From assembly GCA_021775805.1 (NCBI GenBank), contig JAJFHD010000005.1, forward strand, positions 1-58,628: a stretch of DNA of 58,628 nt, read 5' to 3'. The DNA comes from Alphaproteobacteria bacterium (GTDB taxonomy: Bacteria; Pseudomonadota; Alphaproteobacteria; Rhizobiales; JAJFHC01). The notes under the pieces were generated by a model, which was given only the letters and a program-made list of their open reading frames with translations, had not been told where the DNA came from and did no database searches. Within the stretch, counting starts at the first letter, position 1; each line of letters starts with the position of its first letter. The position numbers and the translations under genes were made by a program. Shown here in pieces: positions 8,908-17,876 of this stretch.

Positions 8908-9507
8908 ATGGCAGGCAGTCTTGGGCTTCTCTTGTTGGCGGCTTTCCCTCTGATGGGCAGTCCGGGGCCCGCCACGTTGAGCCTGGCAGCGATTGGTGCC
9001 GCCTTCGGCGTCTCAGCCGGGACGCGGTATCTTCTGGGTATAATCGCTGGAACATTCGGCGTCTTGTTGGTCGTCGCCACGGGCGTCACCGGCATCGTTC
9101 TGGCGGTGCCGGGACTGGGTCTTGCCATCGCGGTTGTGGCCGGACTCTATATCCTTTTCCTGGCGTACAAGATCGCGACGGCACCTGTACTGAAGCAGTC
9201 TGAATCGAGCGAAACCCGCCCTTCGGCTGCCAGCGGATTTCTCCTGGCGATTGCCAATCCCAAGGCCTTTGCAGCGATCGGCGCGGTTTACTCCAGTCAC
9301 AAGGTCGCGGAAGCGAACATTGTACTCGATGCGGCCTTAAAATGCGCGGCCCTGCTCGCAGTCATCATCATTGTGAATGCGTCGTGGCTGTTGTTTGGAT
9401 CCGCCTTCTCCCGGGTGCTGCATGATCCGCGGGCAGCCCGCGTCGCCAACAACACTTTTGCCATTCTGCTGGTTCTGTCAGTCGTCCTGGCCCTGATGTC
9501 GGTTTGA
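8908..9507 (+). CDS. LysE/RhtB-family amino-acid exporter
   Basis: ATG 8908 is preferred over TTG 8902 because GGAGG lies 6 bases upstream. The 199-residue product has six predicted membrane helices and the N-terminal GSPGPATLSL segment typical of LysE/RhtB translocators (consensus PGP near residue 20). ANPKAFAAIG near residue 115 is the second conserved stretch (NPK). It probably exports an amino acid or related metabolite. The divergent AraC gene is the likely regulator. Confidence 0.85.
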   Translation: MAGSLGLLLLAAFPLMGSPGPATLSLAAIGAAFGVSAGTRYLLGIIAGTFGVLLVVATGVTGIVLAVPGLGLAIAVVAGLYILFLAYKIATAPVLKQSESSETRPSAASGFLLAIANPKAFAAIGAVYSSHKVAEANIVLDAALKCAALLAVIIIVNASWLLFGSAFSRVLHDPRAARVANNTFAILLVLSVVLALMSV

Positions 9508-9531
9508 CCGGGCGGCGGAAATCGCTGGCTG

Positions 9532-10614
9532 TCAGTCGGTCAGCAGGATGCCGCGGTCAATATGCCACCACAGGGTGACCTCCTGGCCGACCTCCACGGC
9601 GACATTCTCCGGCCGATCCTCGATCAGCGCGGGTTTTTCGCCGCCGGTGTCGACGAACACGCTGATGAAATTGCCGGAGAACACCTTCTGGATCACCCGG
9701 CCGGAAATCTTGTTGACGGTGTCGTACTCGAGTTGGGCATTAGAGATCCGCAGGTGTTCGGGCCGCACCGCGACACAGGCCCCGTCGCCCGAAATGCCGG
9801 ACGGGTTCGGTACTCTCACGACCGCATCCCCGGCAAGCGTCACCGTTGCCATGTTGGCGTCGGCGTCCGCGCCGGCGTCCGAAATGGAGGCATCGAAAAG
9901 GTTTATCCGCCCGACAAAATCCGCGACGAAACGGCTCGAGGGTCTGTTGTAGATGTCTTCAGCTGAGCCGGTCTGTACCAGACGGCCGTGATTCATGACG
10001 GCAATCCGATCGGACATGTTCATGGCTTCGGTCTGGTCGTGGGTCACGAACACCGTCGTGATCTGAAGTTCCTGCTGAATCCGCCGCAATTCGATCTGCA
10101 TGGTCTCGCGCAATTTCAGGTCAAGCGCGCCGAGAGGTTCGTCCATCAGCAGAACCCTTGGTGGATGCGCCACGGCGCGGGCAACGGCAATGCGCTGGGC
10201 CTGGCCGCCGCTCAATTCTGCGGGGTAGCGATCCTCGATCCCGGGCAGCCGAACCAGATCGAGCATTTCCGTGACCCGGGCATTGATCTGCTCGTTGGGC
10301 ACGCGTCTTTCCTTCAGGGCAAAGCCGATATTGTCGCGGATCGTCAGATGGGGAAACAGGGCATAGTCCTGGAACACCATGCCGATTTCACGATGCTGCG
10401 GCGGCAATGCGGTCACGTCATCGTCGCCCAGAAATATCTGACCGCGGGTCGGTTCGATGAAACCAGCGATCAGCCTCAACGTTGTGGTCTTGCCGCAGCC
10501 GGATGGCCCGAGGAGGGTGATGAACTCACCCTCCTCGATATCAAGATCAAGCTCCTCCAAAGCGGTGACGGAGCCATAGTTCTTCCGCACACCCTTGAGT
10601 GTCACACCTGACAT
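9532..10614 (-). CDS. ABC transporter ATP-binding protein, PotA type
   Basis: The 360-residue protein carries Walker A (GPSGCGKTTT, about residues 36-45), the Q-loop region VFQDYALFPHL, the signature LSGGQAQRIAVARA near 135, Walker B VLLMDEPLGALD and the switch VTHDQTEA. The C-terminal 120 residues fit a TOBE domain, as in PotA, FbpC and CysA. It energises the importer formed by the two permeases and binding protein in the same operon (order permease, permease, binding protein, ATPase). The stop-to-start spacing to the binding-protein gene is 32 bases. Substrate class: polyamine, opine or similar small cation by family; not proven. Confidence 0.92.
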   Translation of the reverse strand: MSGVTLKGVRKNYGSVTALEELDLDIEEGEFITLLGPSGCGKTTTLRLIAGFIEPTRGQIFLGDDDVTALPPQHREIGMVFQDYALFPHLTIRDNIGFALKERRVPNEQINARVTEMLDLVRLPGIEDRYPAELSGGQAQRIAVARAVAHPPRVLLMDEPLGALDLKLRETMQIELRRIQQELQITTVFVTHDQTEAMNMSDRIAVMNHGRLVQTGSAEDIYNRPSSRFVADFVGRINLFDASISDAGADADANMATVTLAGDAVVRVPNPSGISGDGACVAVRPEHLRISNAQLEYDTVNKISGRVIQKVFSGNFISVFVDTGGEKPALIEDRPENVAVEVGQEVTLWWHIDRGILLTD

Positions 10615-10646
10615 ATTCGAACCACTCCCGGTTGCAGATCAACGGT

Positions 10647-11738
10647 CTATTGCTTGGCAACCGAACGGTTCCACTGGTCGGTCCAGTCCGAGATCTTGAA
10701 CTTGGAATAGTCGACCCTGAGTTCCTTGGCAATTTCCGCTGGATCGAGCACCAGCATTTCGGCAATCACTTCGTCCTCGCCCATGCGTTTGATGGCACCC
10801 CTGTTGATTGGCGTGATGCCGCTTTTCTTGGCAAACAGGAGCTGGAAATCTTCGTCGAGATACTCGTTGATGAACCAGTGTGCGGCATCTGCGTTCTTGG
10901 AACTCTTCATGATCCCCAGCCAGCCGTCCTTGGCGACACCGATGACGCCTGCCTTGATGGTCGGGTGCGCCGACGTCACGTTGACACCAGCCTTCTTGGT
11001 GCGCAGACACCAGCCCGCATTGGAAACCGACGCGTAGATGTCGCCCGACTGGAACTGCGCCAGGGTTTCCCCGCCGCGCGACCAGAACTTGAGCACGTTC
11101 ATTTCCTTGATCATGTCGAGGCCGGGCTTGATGTCGGTCTCGCTGCCGCCGGCGGCATGAACCACCGCACCGAAATTGGCCAGCCCGCCACCGGAATTGA
11201 TGTCCGGCCATGATACCCGGCCGGAAAGTTTGGGATTGACCAGGTCCTTGTAGGTCGTCGGTGCCGGCAGCCCCAGTTCCTTGTATTTGTCCTTGTGGTA
11301 GCAGATCACTTCCTGGGTGTGCCAGGACCCGACCATATCCTCATTGTACTGATAGCTGGCGATATGCTGCTTGTTGGGGATCTTGTCGAGATTGATCTTT
11401 TGCAGATAACCCGCTGCCTTGAAGTCGGACACCTGGGCATCGAGAATCTCCATGATATCGAATGGCGCGTTGCCGCGGGCCGCCACGAGTTTGGCAAAGT
11501 TGGCCTGTGGGCTGCCGGTGACAAACTCGATTTTACCGCCCATGGCCTCGAATTTCGGAATGATCCTTTCCTCGATGTTGGCCTTCCAGGAGCCGCCCCA
11601 GGTGCCGACCCGAAGCGTTACCCCGTCGAACTCTCCGGCAAATGCGGTGCCGGCGGCCAGTCCGGTGATGGCCACCGTTGCTGCGGTGAGTAACCCCCGC
11701 CGGGTCCATCCCCGGTTCGAGTGTATGTGTCTGGTCAT
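10647..11738 (-). CDS. ABC transporter substrate-binding protein, PotD-like
   Basis: The start at 11738 follows AGGAGAG by 4 bases; a frame from 11777 is unlikely. The 363-residue product begins with a twin-arginine-like signal (WTRRGLLTAATVAITGLAAGTAFA). The mature start TLRVGTWGGSWK is typical of family-1 extracellular solute-binding proteins for polyamine-like ligands. EVICYHKDKYKELGLPAPTTYKDLVNPKLSGRVSW is the conserved central block of PotD-like proteins. Tat export would be unusual for this class but is seen in alphaproteobacteria. It is the third gene of the operon. The ligand is unknown. Confidence 0.88.
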   Translation of the reverse strand: MTRHIHSNRGWTRRGLLTAATVAITGLAAGTAFAGEFDGVTLRVGTWGGSWKANIEERIIPKFEAMGGKIEFVTGSPQANFAKLVAARGNAPFDIMEILDAQVSDFKAAGYLQKINLDKIPNKQHIASYQYNEDMVGSWHTQEVICYHKDKYKELGLPAPTTYKDLVNPKLSGRVSWPDINSGGGLANFGAVVHAAGGSETDIKPGLDMIKEMNVLKFWSRGGETLAQFQSGDIYASVSNAGWCLRTKKAGVNVTSAHPTIKAGVIGVAKDGWLGIMKSSKNADAAHWFINEYLDEDFQLLFAKKSGITPINRGAIKRMGEDEVIAEMLVLDPAEIAKELRVDYSKFKISDWTDQWNRSVAKQ

Positions 11739-11820
11739 GTGAACTCTCCTTTCAATGAGCGTATCGCTCTCCCACAATAAAAGGTCCGCCGGTTCTTCCC
11801 GACCGGTCGGGCAAATAATG

Positions 11821-12690
11821 TCATCTGCTGCCGCCCCCGGTCCGCAGCAGCGTGTCGAGGCCGACCGCTTTCTGGACCACGAGAAGAAACAGAAGACACA
11901 TAACGATCACCATTGAGGCGGATGCCATCAGGCTGGGATCGAAATCGTTTTCAAGCGCGTAAAACAGTTCCACCGGATAGGTCACGAAACCAGGCGAGGT
12001 GAGGAATATGGATATCGGCACATCGCCGAACGAGACCATGAAGGCATAAAGCGCACCGGCATAGACACCCGGCATGATCATCGGCAGGGTAACCCGCCTG
12101 AACGCGCTCCAGGGCGACGCGCCATGAATCAGGGCAGCCTCTTCGAGCCTTGTGTCGAAGCGCTGGAGAATCGCCGTCACCGTGCCAACCACGTAAGGCG
12201 TGGCCACGAAAATGTGACCGGTCGCCAGACCGAGCAGCGTGCCCTGCCAGTAAATTCCGGTGGCGTCGCCGATCACATAGAACAACTGCAGGAAGGCGAT
12301 GCCGGTCACGATCGAGGGGATCTGGAGCGGCGCCCGGAACACCGACGCAATGAACGCCTTGCCCGGTAGATTGCTGCGCACCAGACCAAGGGCGGCCGGC
12401 ACACCGAGCAGGCAGGCAAAGACCGCGGTCACGCCGGCAAGCAGGAAGCTCAGCCCCAGCGCCTCGAACTGCGCCTGGGGAATGCGCGTGTACCAGTAAA
12501 ACGAAATGTTCTCCGGCGGAAACCGGAAGGACGCATCATGGGAAACCGTAGGCCCGTTCAACGACGTGCCGATAACCACGATCATCGGCGACAACAGGAA
12601 GATGTAGGACAGCGAGCAGTAGGCCCAGTAAAGCCACACGCCGGCCCGGCGCCGCGCCTTGTAGGATATCGGTGACTTCATCATGGCCAT
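11821..12690 (-). CDS. ABC transporter permease, PotC type
   Basis: The product of about 290 residues has roughly six membrane helices and the EAA-loop typical of binding-protein-dependent permeases (EEAALIHGASPWSAFRRVTLPMIMPGVYAGA). A long N-terminal periplasmic loop with FRFPPENISFYWYTRI is characteristic of the PotC/PotI subfamily. ATG 12690 is four to five bases past the stop of the first permease gene, and a GTG at 12693 is an alternative; either way the two genes are translationally coupled. Together the two permeases should form the heterodimeric channel. Confidence 0.9.
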   Translation of the reverse strand: MAMMKSPISYKARRRAGVWLYWAYCSLSYIFLLSPMIVVIGTSLNGPTVSHDASFRFPPENISFYWYTRIPQAQFEALGLSFLLAGVTAVFACLLGVPAALGLVRSNLPGKAFIASVFRAPLQIPSIVTGIAFLQLFYVIGDATGIYWQGTLLGLATGHIFVATPYVVGTVTAILQRFDTRLEEAALIHGASPWSAFRRVTLPMIMPGVYAGALYAFMVSFGDVPISIFLTSPGFVTYPVELFYALENDFDPSLMASASMVIVMCLLFLLVVQKAVGLDTLLRTGGGSR

Positions 12691-12694
12691 CACC

Positions 12695-13549
12695 CTAGAC
12701 CATGACCAGATGGGCTGCCCGCATCCGGCGCAGCAGATAGATCGACAGGATGTTGATGATAACCACGGCCACCAGAAGAACCGCCGCCAGGGTAGCGCCC
12801 ATGGAGTACTTGATGTCCATCATGATGGTGCGCTGGATCAGGACCGGCAGCGTGAACACCCGCCCGCCGCCCAGCAATGCGGCGGAAGTAAACGCCCCCA
12901 TGCTCATGTTGAAAACCATCAAGGCCGCTGCGGTGACGCCCGGCAGGGCAAGGGGGAAGATGATCCGGTAATAGACCCGCAACCGGTTGGCGCCATGGAT
13001 CTGGGCGGCATCCTCGAGCGAGCGGGGAATTGTCTGGATAACGCTGTAGAGCAACAGGACACCGAAGCCGAGCGTGAAGTGCATCAGGCCGACCACCACG
13101 CCTGAGATATTGCCGAACACGGTGTAGGGTTTCGACAATATGCCGAGAGCCAGAAGTGTGGTGTTGAACAGACCGTCGGCGGAAAAGATCACGATCAGGC
13201 CGTAGACCTTGATGACGATGGTCACGAACGTGGACACCACGATGCCTGCCAGCAGGATCATCGACCATTGCGAGCGCATGCGGGCGATCAGATAAGCGAC
13301 CGGAAATCCGAGGACAAGCGTGAACAGGGCGGCCAGCCCCGACGTCTTGACGGTGACCCAAAGGGCGCCGAGATAGAAACCGTCGGTAAAGAACCGGGCA
13401 TAATTGTCGATCAGAACCTGATCGCCGACCCGGCCATAGCCCAGATCCTCGAACAGGCTCGATTCCAGAAAAACGAACTGCGAGGCGACAACCAGCAGGA
13501 AACTCACCATGAACGGCGGAACCAGAAGCAGCCACCAGCGAACCCACAT
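12695..13549 (-). CDS. ABC transporter permease, PotB type
   Basis: The 284-residue product has about six membrane helices and the permease EAA loop (LEDAAQIHGANRLRVYYRIIFPLALPGVTAAAL). The N-terminal VSFLLVVASQFVFLESSLFEDLGYGRVGDQV matches PotB-type subunits that pair with PotC-type proteins. It is the first gene of the PotB-C-D-A operon on this strand. The 586 bases upstream hold the promoter region; a dyad near 13718-13737 is noted there. Confidence 0.9.
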   Translation of the reverse strand: MWVRWWLLLVPPFMVSFLLVVASQFVFLESSLFEDLGYGRVGDQVLIDNYARFFTDGFYLGALWVTVKTSGLAALFTLVLGFPVAYLIARMRSQWSMILLAGIVVSTFVTIVIKVYGLIVIFSADGLFNTTLLALGILSKPYTVFGNISGVVVGLMHFTLGFGVLLLYSVIQTIPRSLEDAAQIHGANRLRVYYRIIFPLALPGVTAAALMVFNMSMGAFTSAALLGGGRVFTLPVLIQRTIMMDIKYSMGATLAAVLLVAVVIINILSIYLLRRMRAAHLVMV

Positions 13550-14135
13550 CGCTCAACCCCCGCACCCGGACGCCACACGCCGGTTTGACCGGTTGTCGCA
13601 AGCTCCTCGCCTGAGGCCAAGCGGCGGAAGCGACAGTGTCACGAACGTTACGAATGTCTCGCATTTACCGTCGTCTGGCACCTTGATCCCCCGGTACGGC
13701 TTGGCATTCTGGCAATTCAGGACAATTATTGTTCCTGCCTTTTTGTATATGGTCAAGGAATTAAAACGGGCGTTCATATTACGAATTGTTATGTGTATGA
13801 TTGGCGTGATTCTTGTGCAGGCCTGCATCGAAACGCAGAACCGGATTGCGGCCGAAACCCGCAAATTTTCATCGCACTTGGGACACAGGATGCAACACCG
13901 TTGACGGAGTTGCACTTCAATCAGTTCAAGACCCTGAGTTTCCGGCAGGGTGTGTGTTCTTGAGGGCTGTAGAGACGTTCAGCAAGCGCTCTCCTCACTG
14001 CTGCTTGTGATCCAAACGGGCGTCCCAATGCCAGCGATCGAGTGTGATACTTGGCTTGTACGATATGTTCGATCGTTCGGCTTCGATGAGTTCCAAACGA
14101 AAATGAGCGTTGCAATCACGACGAAGCAAGTACCA
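13550..14135. other. Intergenic region with an imperfect dyad and no convincing gene
   Basis: I find no gene with a ribosome site here. The stretch 13700-13900 is less GC-rich than its surroundings. An imperfect dyad, CAGGACAAT then ATTGTTCCTG, spans 13718-13737 and is followed by CCTTTTT; it may be an operator of the ABC operon or a weak hairpin. Another possible hairpin (ACCCT at 13931-13935 with AGGGT at 13947-13951) may terminate the LysR gene. A 37-codon frame at 13790 lacks support. Confidence 0.4.
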
Positions 14136-15056
14136 TTATGAAACGTTGGAGGTCTGTTGAAGCTCCTCGAGAGCACTCTGCCATTGAAAGCTTGTCGCGT
14201 CCGAAAAGAACTTGTCGGCAGAAGGCTGTGAAGAGACCCTGTCGGTGCGGGCGATCATGATGTTGCGGCTCTTGGACAGTGGTCCCGTCAGAGTCTTCCA
14301 GCCGATACGGCGCGTCGTTATCGAATAGCGGGGCATGACGCTGACACCAAGACCACGAATGACCAGTTCCTGTATCCAGTCTTCCCGCTGGCTGCTGCAT
14401 GCAACGCGCAAACTTAGCCCGTTCTCGTCCATGAAATTGAAGAAGGGCTCGCGAATTTCGCACTTCAGGCGATCGATGTAGTTTTCCTCGGCGACGTCGT
14501 ACAAGGTCACCTCTTGCTTTTCGGCAAAGCGATGATTGCTGGAAAAGGCGACAACCATGTCTTCGGCAAACAACGCCTCTGCCCGGAAACTCGTTAGTTT
14601 CTGTTCGTCATGCGTTGCAACGAATGCACAATCAAGCGCTCCGGTCAGCAGCAGTTCCGGCAACGCCTCCGGCCCAATATCGTGCAGGATGATGAGTACA
14701 TCATTATGCTGTTTGCTGAAATCGTTCAAAAACGCTGTCAGTACATCAGGCCCGATCGTGCACATGATGCCGATGTTCAGTTCGCTGGCGCCGTCATCGA
14801 GAAATGTTTTCGCGACCGCACGCGCCATTGCCTGGGTTTCCTGAATTCGCTGGCAATGCTCGCGCATGATTCGGCCAAGCGGCGACAGCGATACCGTCCG
14901 CCCATCCCTGATGAACAGTTCGCCGCCGAGTTCTCCCTCAAGTTTCTGGATGGCTCGGGTCAATGCCGGCTGGGACACATGACATTGTTCCGCCGCACGC
15001 GTGAAATTGAGGTTTTCTGCCGCCATGAGGAAATAGCGGACTTGGTGAAATTCCAT
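14136..15056 (-). CDS. LysR-family transcriptional regulator
   Basis: The 306-residue product has the standard N-terminal winged helix-turn-helix (MEFHQVRYFLMAAENLNFTRAAEQCHVSQPALTRAI, followed by LEGELGGELFIRDGRTVSLSPLG) and a C-terminal inducer-binding domain. It is of the CysL/OxyR-like general LysR shape; the effector is not predictable. It is divergent from the DUF4142 gene at 15243. A 33-bp element between them recurs before the P460 operon, which marks this protein as the likely regulator of both. Confidence 0.9.
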   Translation of the reverse strand: MEFHQVRYFLMAAENLNFTRAAEQCHVSQPALTRAIQKLEGELGGELFIRDGRTVSLSPLGRIMREHCQRIQETQAMARAVAKTFLDDGASELNIGIMCTIGPDVLTAFLNDFSKQHNDVLIILHDIGPEALPELLLTGALDCAFVATHDEQKLTSFRAEALFAEDMVVAFSSNHRFAEKQEVTLYDVAEENYIDRLKCEIREPFFNFMDENGLSLRVACSSQREDWIQELVIRGLGVSVMPRYSITTRRIGWKTLTGPLSKSRNIMIARTDRVSSQPSADKFFSDATSFQWQSALEELQQTSNVS

Positions 15057-15078
15057 CGTCGATCACCCCCTTACGTTG

Positions 15079-15111
15079 CATGCATTGAACCATAATTCAT
15101 CGGTATTGGAC
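15079..15111 (+). promoter_or_regulatory. 33-bp regulatory element, copy 1
   Basis: This element begins CATGCATT, has ACCAT at 15089-15093, and ends CATCGGTATTGGAC (15098-15111). A second copy at 17120-17152 matches at 28 of 33 positions. It contains an imperfect dyad, ATGCATT then AATTCAT, with seven bases between. It lies in the LysR/DUF4142 divergent gap, 22 bases from the LysR start. TTGGAC may serve as a -35 element. I infer a LysR binding site. Confidence 0.55.
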
Positions 15112-15242
15112 AGAGCGCGGCCTGGCTGAACATTTAGAAGCCGTCGATGAGACAAGGCTTTGCCGAAGTCACTGCCATCGCCAAGAGGTGAAGCAAACTT
15201 GCCAAGACCGTGTCTCGAAATTCTAAATCCGAGGAGACTTCA

Positions 15243-15791
15243 ATGTTCAAGAAAACATTCATATCAACATTGGCGGCAGTAGCGATGATGCACAGTGCCG
15301 CCTCGGCCGGGTCACTGGCTGAGTTGAACGACCTTGAGATCGCGCATGTTGCCTACACGGCGGACAACGTCGATATCCGATACGCTCACCTGGCGCTGGC
15401 AATCTCGAAGAACCCGAAGGTTCACGAATTTGCCCGCACGATGATCCGCGATCATACCGCGGTCAACGACCGTGCCCTGGCGCTTGTCGCCAAGCTGAAG
15501 GTCGAGCCGAAGGACAATTTCTTCAGCCGGCAGCAGATCGCCAACGCAGACAAACTGGTGGCGGAGATGAGCAAGCTCAGCGGTGCCGAATTCGACGTCC
15601 GATATGCGGAAAACGAGCTTGCCTATCACGGCGCGGTCAATAACCTGGTTGAAAACACCTTCATCCCGAACATCGAGAACGCCGAAGTCAAGGCGTTGTT
15701 CGAAGAGGCCTTGCTGATTTTCAAGGTTCACCAGGGCCACGCCGAAATGATGGTCAAGGGACTTCGGCAGCATCAAGCCCTCAAGCAGTAA
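15243..15791 (+). CDS. Exported DUF4142-domain protein
   Basis: ATG 15243 is chosen because AGGAGAC lies about 7 bases upstream; a frame from 15210 lacks a site. The 182-residue product has a signal peptide (MFKKTFISTLAAVAMMHSAASA) and a four-helix DUF4142 body: DLEIAHVAYTADNVDIRYAHLAL, FARTMIRDHTAVNDRALALV, then a second helical pair ending FKVHQGHAEMMVKGL. DUF4142 is a ferritin-like all-helical family of uncertain role, often in stress-response loci. It heads a run of four genes on this strand and is probably under control of the divergent LysR regulator. Confidence 0.82.
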   Translation: MFKKTFISTLAAVAMMHSAASAGSLAELNDLEIAHVAYTADNVDIRYAHLALAISKNPKVHEFARTMIRDHTAVNDRALALVAKLKVEPKDNFFSRQQIANADKLVAEMSKLSGAEFDVRYAENELAYHGAVNNLVENTFIPNIENAEVKALFEEALLIFKVHQGHAEMMVKGLRQHQALKQ

Positions 15792-15797
15792 TCGGTG

Positions 15798-16136
15798 ATG
15801 CGCAGTACAGTCATGACGGTCGGGATTGCGGCAGCTCTTGCTGCTGCAATCGCCACCACACCGATGGACAGGTCATCAGCCGCCGACAGGCACGTCGTTG
15901 AAATCGTCAAGTTCAAGTTCGTGCCGGACAAACTGGAAGTTGCTCCCGGCGACACGATTGTCTGGATCAACAAGGATATCGTGCCCCACACGGTGACCGC
16001 CGCAGACAAAAGCTGGGATTCCGCGACGATCAAGAAAGCCGGCGAGTGGCAGACCGTCGTTCGAGACGATATGCCGGGGACCTACTTCTGTCGGTTTCAC
16101 CCGGCAATGAAGGCCCAGTTCACCGTCCGGCAATGA
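15798..16136 (+). CDS. Periplasmic cupredoxin (plastocyanin/amicyanin-like)
   Basis: The 112-residue product has a signal peptide (residues 1-29) and a small type 1 copper fold. The four copper ligands are visible in order: His64 (VPHTVTA), then Cys98, His101 and Met104 (YFCRFHPAMKAQ). The gap to the DUF4142 gene is six bases, and the stop overlaps an in-frame ATG of the next gene, so the genes are transcribed together. It could pass electrons to or from the heme proteins encoded further on (17.2-18.4 kb); that link is inferred. Confidence 0.88.
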   Translation: MRSTVMTVGIAAALAAAIATTPMDRSSAADRHVVEIVKFKFVPDKLEVAPGDTIVWINKDIVPHTVTAADKSWDSATIKKAGEWQTVVRDDMPGTYFCRFHPAMKAQFTVRQ

Positions 16137-16168
16137 ATGCGGTTGGGCACACACTGCTGGAGATCCGC

Positions 16169-16522
16169 ATGAAACGGATTTACCAACCACCAGAGCCGGT
16201 CGACGGGTACCGCATACTTGTCGACCGGCTCTGGCCGCGCGGCATGTCCAAGGACCGGGCATCGATTGACGAATGGATGAAGGACATTGCGCCGTCCAAC
16301 GAACTGCGTCGCTGGTTTGGTCACGACGCCTCACGCTGGAACCGGTTCAAGCAGCGCTATGCGGCCGAACTGGCCGACTGCCCGAATCTGGTGGAGCGCA
16401 TCCTCTGCCAGGCAAGACGTGGCCCGGTCACTCTGGTGTATTCAGCAAAAAATACCGCCCACAATCAGGCGGTTGTTCTCCTGGAGTTCCTGGCGGCGGA
16501 ACTCAGGGAGCACAGCCCATGA
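16169..16522 (+). CDS. DUF488-family protein
   Basis: The product begins MKRIYQPPEPVDGYRILVDRLWPRG, the hallmark of the DUF488 family, with the conserved segments VDRLWPRGMSKD, LRRWFGHD and GPVTLVYSAKNTAHNQAVVL. The family is small (about 115-150 residues), cytoplasmic and of unknown activity, often near heme, nitrite or stress genes. GGAG lies 6 bases before ATG 16169. An earlier ATG at 16133 overlaps the cupredoxin stop and would add 12 residues, so translational coupling from there is possible. Its own stop overlaps the next start as ATGA. Confidence 0.85.
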   Translation: MKRIYQPPEPVDGYRILVDRLWPRGMSKDRASIDEWMKDIAPSNELRRWFGHDASRWNRFKQRYAAELADCPNLVERILCQARRGPVTLVYSAKNTAHNQAVVLLEFLAAELREHSP

Positions 16523-17136
16523 CGCGCCGCCTTGTCCCCTGTCTGTTGATCACCATGCCGATGGCTATTGGCATTGTGTTGAACACCGCGATTTCAGCAG
16601 AGGCGGAGAGCCACAATTATGCCGTCGCGGACGTCACGCTCGGCATGGATGTCAACAACGTCCTCAAGATCTATCCATCCGCCAAAATGGATGAAGGGGC
16701 TCCCAGCTGTTACCGTTATGGAAAAGCAGTTTGGGACACTTCGGTGACGGCACACGTGCTCAGGCATCGTGATGAGAAATCGGAATTGACGTTAGGCTTT
16801 GCTTCGCCCCGCAATAGTGGCCGGCTCATCCGCATCGATTATGATCGGCGCGTCGACCCAACGAATTTCGACTTTCGTGCGTTGATTCAGAAATTGACGA
16901 GGCAATACGGTCCCTACGATCGAATTTTGCATCGCCGCAAGATGGAACCCGCTGGACGCATCATCGGTTACGTTTGGCAAACCGTCGGAAATGCCAGCTT
17001 GAGAGTGGTCCTGCACGACGATTTTCGCACGCCCGGCGATCGGTATCGCCTGAGTTTTCTTGCAAGATCCGAAGCGATGGCTCCCCGCAAAACACGGTGC
17101 AGGTCACCGCAATGTTCTCCATGCATTACACCATGA
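16519..17136 (+). CDS. Exported protein of unknown function
   Basis: The 205-residue product starts with a Sec signal peptide (MTRRLVPCLLITMPMAIGIVLNT, cleavage perhaps after AEA). The mature part starts YAVADVTLGMDVNNVLKIYPSAKM, which looks like a two-helix, three-strand unit of the type found in periplasmic binding or SmpA/OmlA-like modules; I do not recognise a family. The stop of DUF488 overlaps its ATG by four bases. Its last 17 bases are shared with the second copy of the 33-bp regulatory element, so its cysteine-rich tail (RCRSPQCSPC) may be poorly conserved. Confidence 0.6.
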   Translation: MTRRLVPCLLITMPMAIGIVLNTAISAEAESHNYAVADVTLGMDVNNVLKIYPSAKMDEGAPSCYRYGKAVWDTSVTAHVLRHRDEKSELTLGFASPRNSGRLIRIDYDRRVDPTNFDFRALIQKLTRQYGPYDRILHRRKMEPAGRIIGYVWQTVGNASLRVVLHDDFRTPGDRYRLSFLARSEAMAPRKTRCRSPQCSPCITP

Positions 17137-17152
17137 ACCATCGGTATTGGAC
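17120..17152 (+). promoter_or_regulatory. 33-bp regulatory element, copy 2
   Basis: It matches copy 1 (15079-15111) at 28 of 33 positions, including CATGCATT at the left end and CATCGGTATTGGAC (17139-17152) at the right. It overlaps the end of the upstream gene by 17 bases and lies 82 bases before the P460 start at 17235. The position suits an activator site near the P460 promoter. Confidence 0.55.
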
Positions 17153-17234
17153 GATGCTCATCGCGGTCTGCAGAGTGCGCGAACCATCTCGGCCAACAAG
17201 CATCCACGAGGACGCACGTTCAACGGAGAACACC

Positions 17235-17876
17235 ATGTCACTACATCTGAAACCCGATCAATCCAAATCAATCGCTACTCTGGCACCCCTTGCCGCACTG
17301 GTTGTGTTCGCTGGACTTGCGACGGCCAGTTGGCCGTCTGCGGCCCAGGATGAAACCTACACACCTGAGTTTACTGCGGACAAGCAACTGAAGTTGCCCC
17401 ATGGCAAGATCTGGCGTGAATGGCCGTTCGTCGGCAGCCTGGTCACACCAAATTCCCTGAACGACGGTGAAGCACCGTTTCCCGAGCACCACGTCGTCTA
17501 CATCGATCCTGTAAGTTGGGCACACTACAAGAAAACCGGCACGTTTCGTGACGGTACCGTTCTAGCCAAGGAGTTGACACTGGTTCGCGCGCCGGACGGC
17601 GCCAACGAAAATGGCTCGACCGACGAAGTCAGCGGAACCGGGTATTTCATGGGCGAGTATTCCGGTTTTGAAATCACCATCAAGAGCAAGGAGCTCTATC
17701 CCGACGAACCGGGCAACTGGGCTTACTACACGTTCGGCCATCATCTCGAACCCTACAGCGGGACAGCCGCAAAGCAGCCGGCCGAGGCGTGCAACGCGTG
17801 TCATGAGGCATCCGCGGCCGAAGACTTTGTGTTCAGCCAGTTCTATCCCGTACTCCGCGCAACCAAGCCAAAATGA
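17235..17876 (+). CDS. Cytochrome P460-family protein, first of a pair
   Basis: ATG 17235 has GGAG 6 bases upstream. The 213-residue product has a signal anchor (residues about 12-38) and a P460-like body: PHGKIWREWPFVGSLVTPN, HHVVYIDPVSWAHYKKTGTFRDGTVLAKELT. The heme c motif CNACH lies at residues 186-190 near the C terminus, as in cytochrome P460 and c'-beta proteins. By family, the K of KEL near residue 112 is a candidate heme-crosslinking lysine; this needs alignment. Such proteins oxidise hydroxylamine or bind NO in the periplasm. The stop overlaps the start of the next gene. Confidence 0.82.
   Translation: MSLHLKPDQSKSIATLAPLAALVVFAGLATASWPSAAQDETYTPEFTADKQLKLPHGKIWREWPFVGSLVTPNSLNDGEAPFPEHHVVYIDPVSWAHYKKTGTFRDGTVLAKELTLVRAPDGANENGSTDEVSGTGYFMGEYSGFEITIKSKELYPDEPGNWAYYTFGHHLEPYSGTAAKQPAEACNACHEASAAEDFVFSQFYPVLRATKPK

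Noticed and set aside
12690..13664. A 324-codon minus-strand frame over the first permease gene
   Set aside because: Out of phase with the membrane protein frame and Arg/Pro/Gly-rich; the permease frame at 12695-13549 is clearly the real one.
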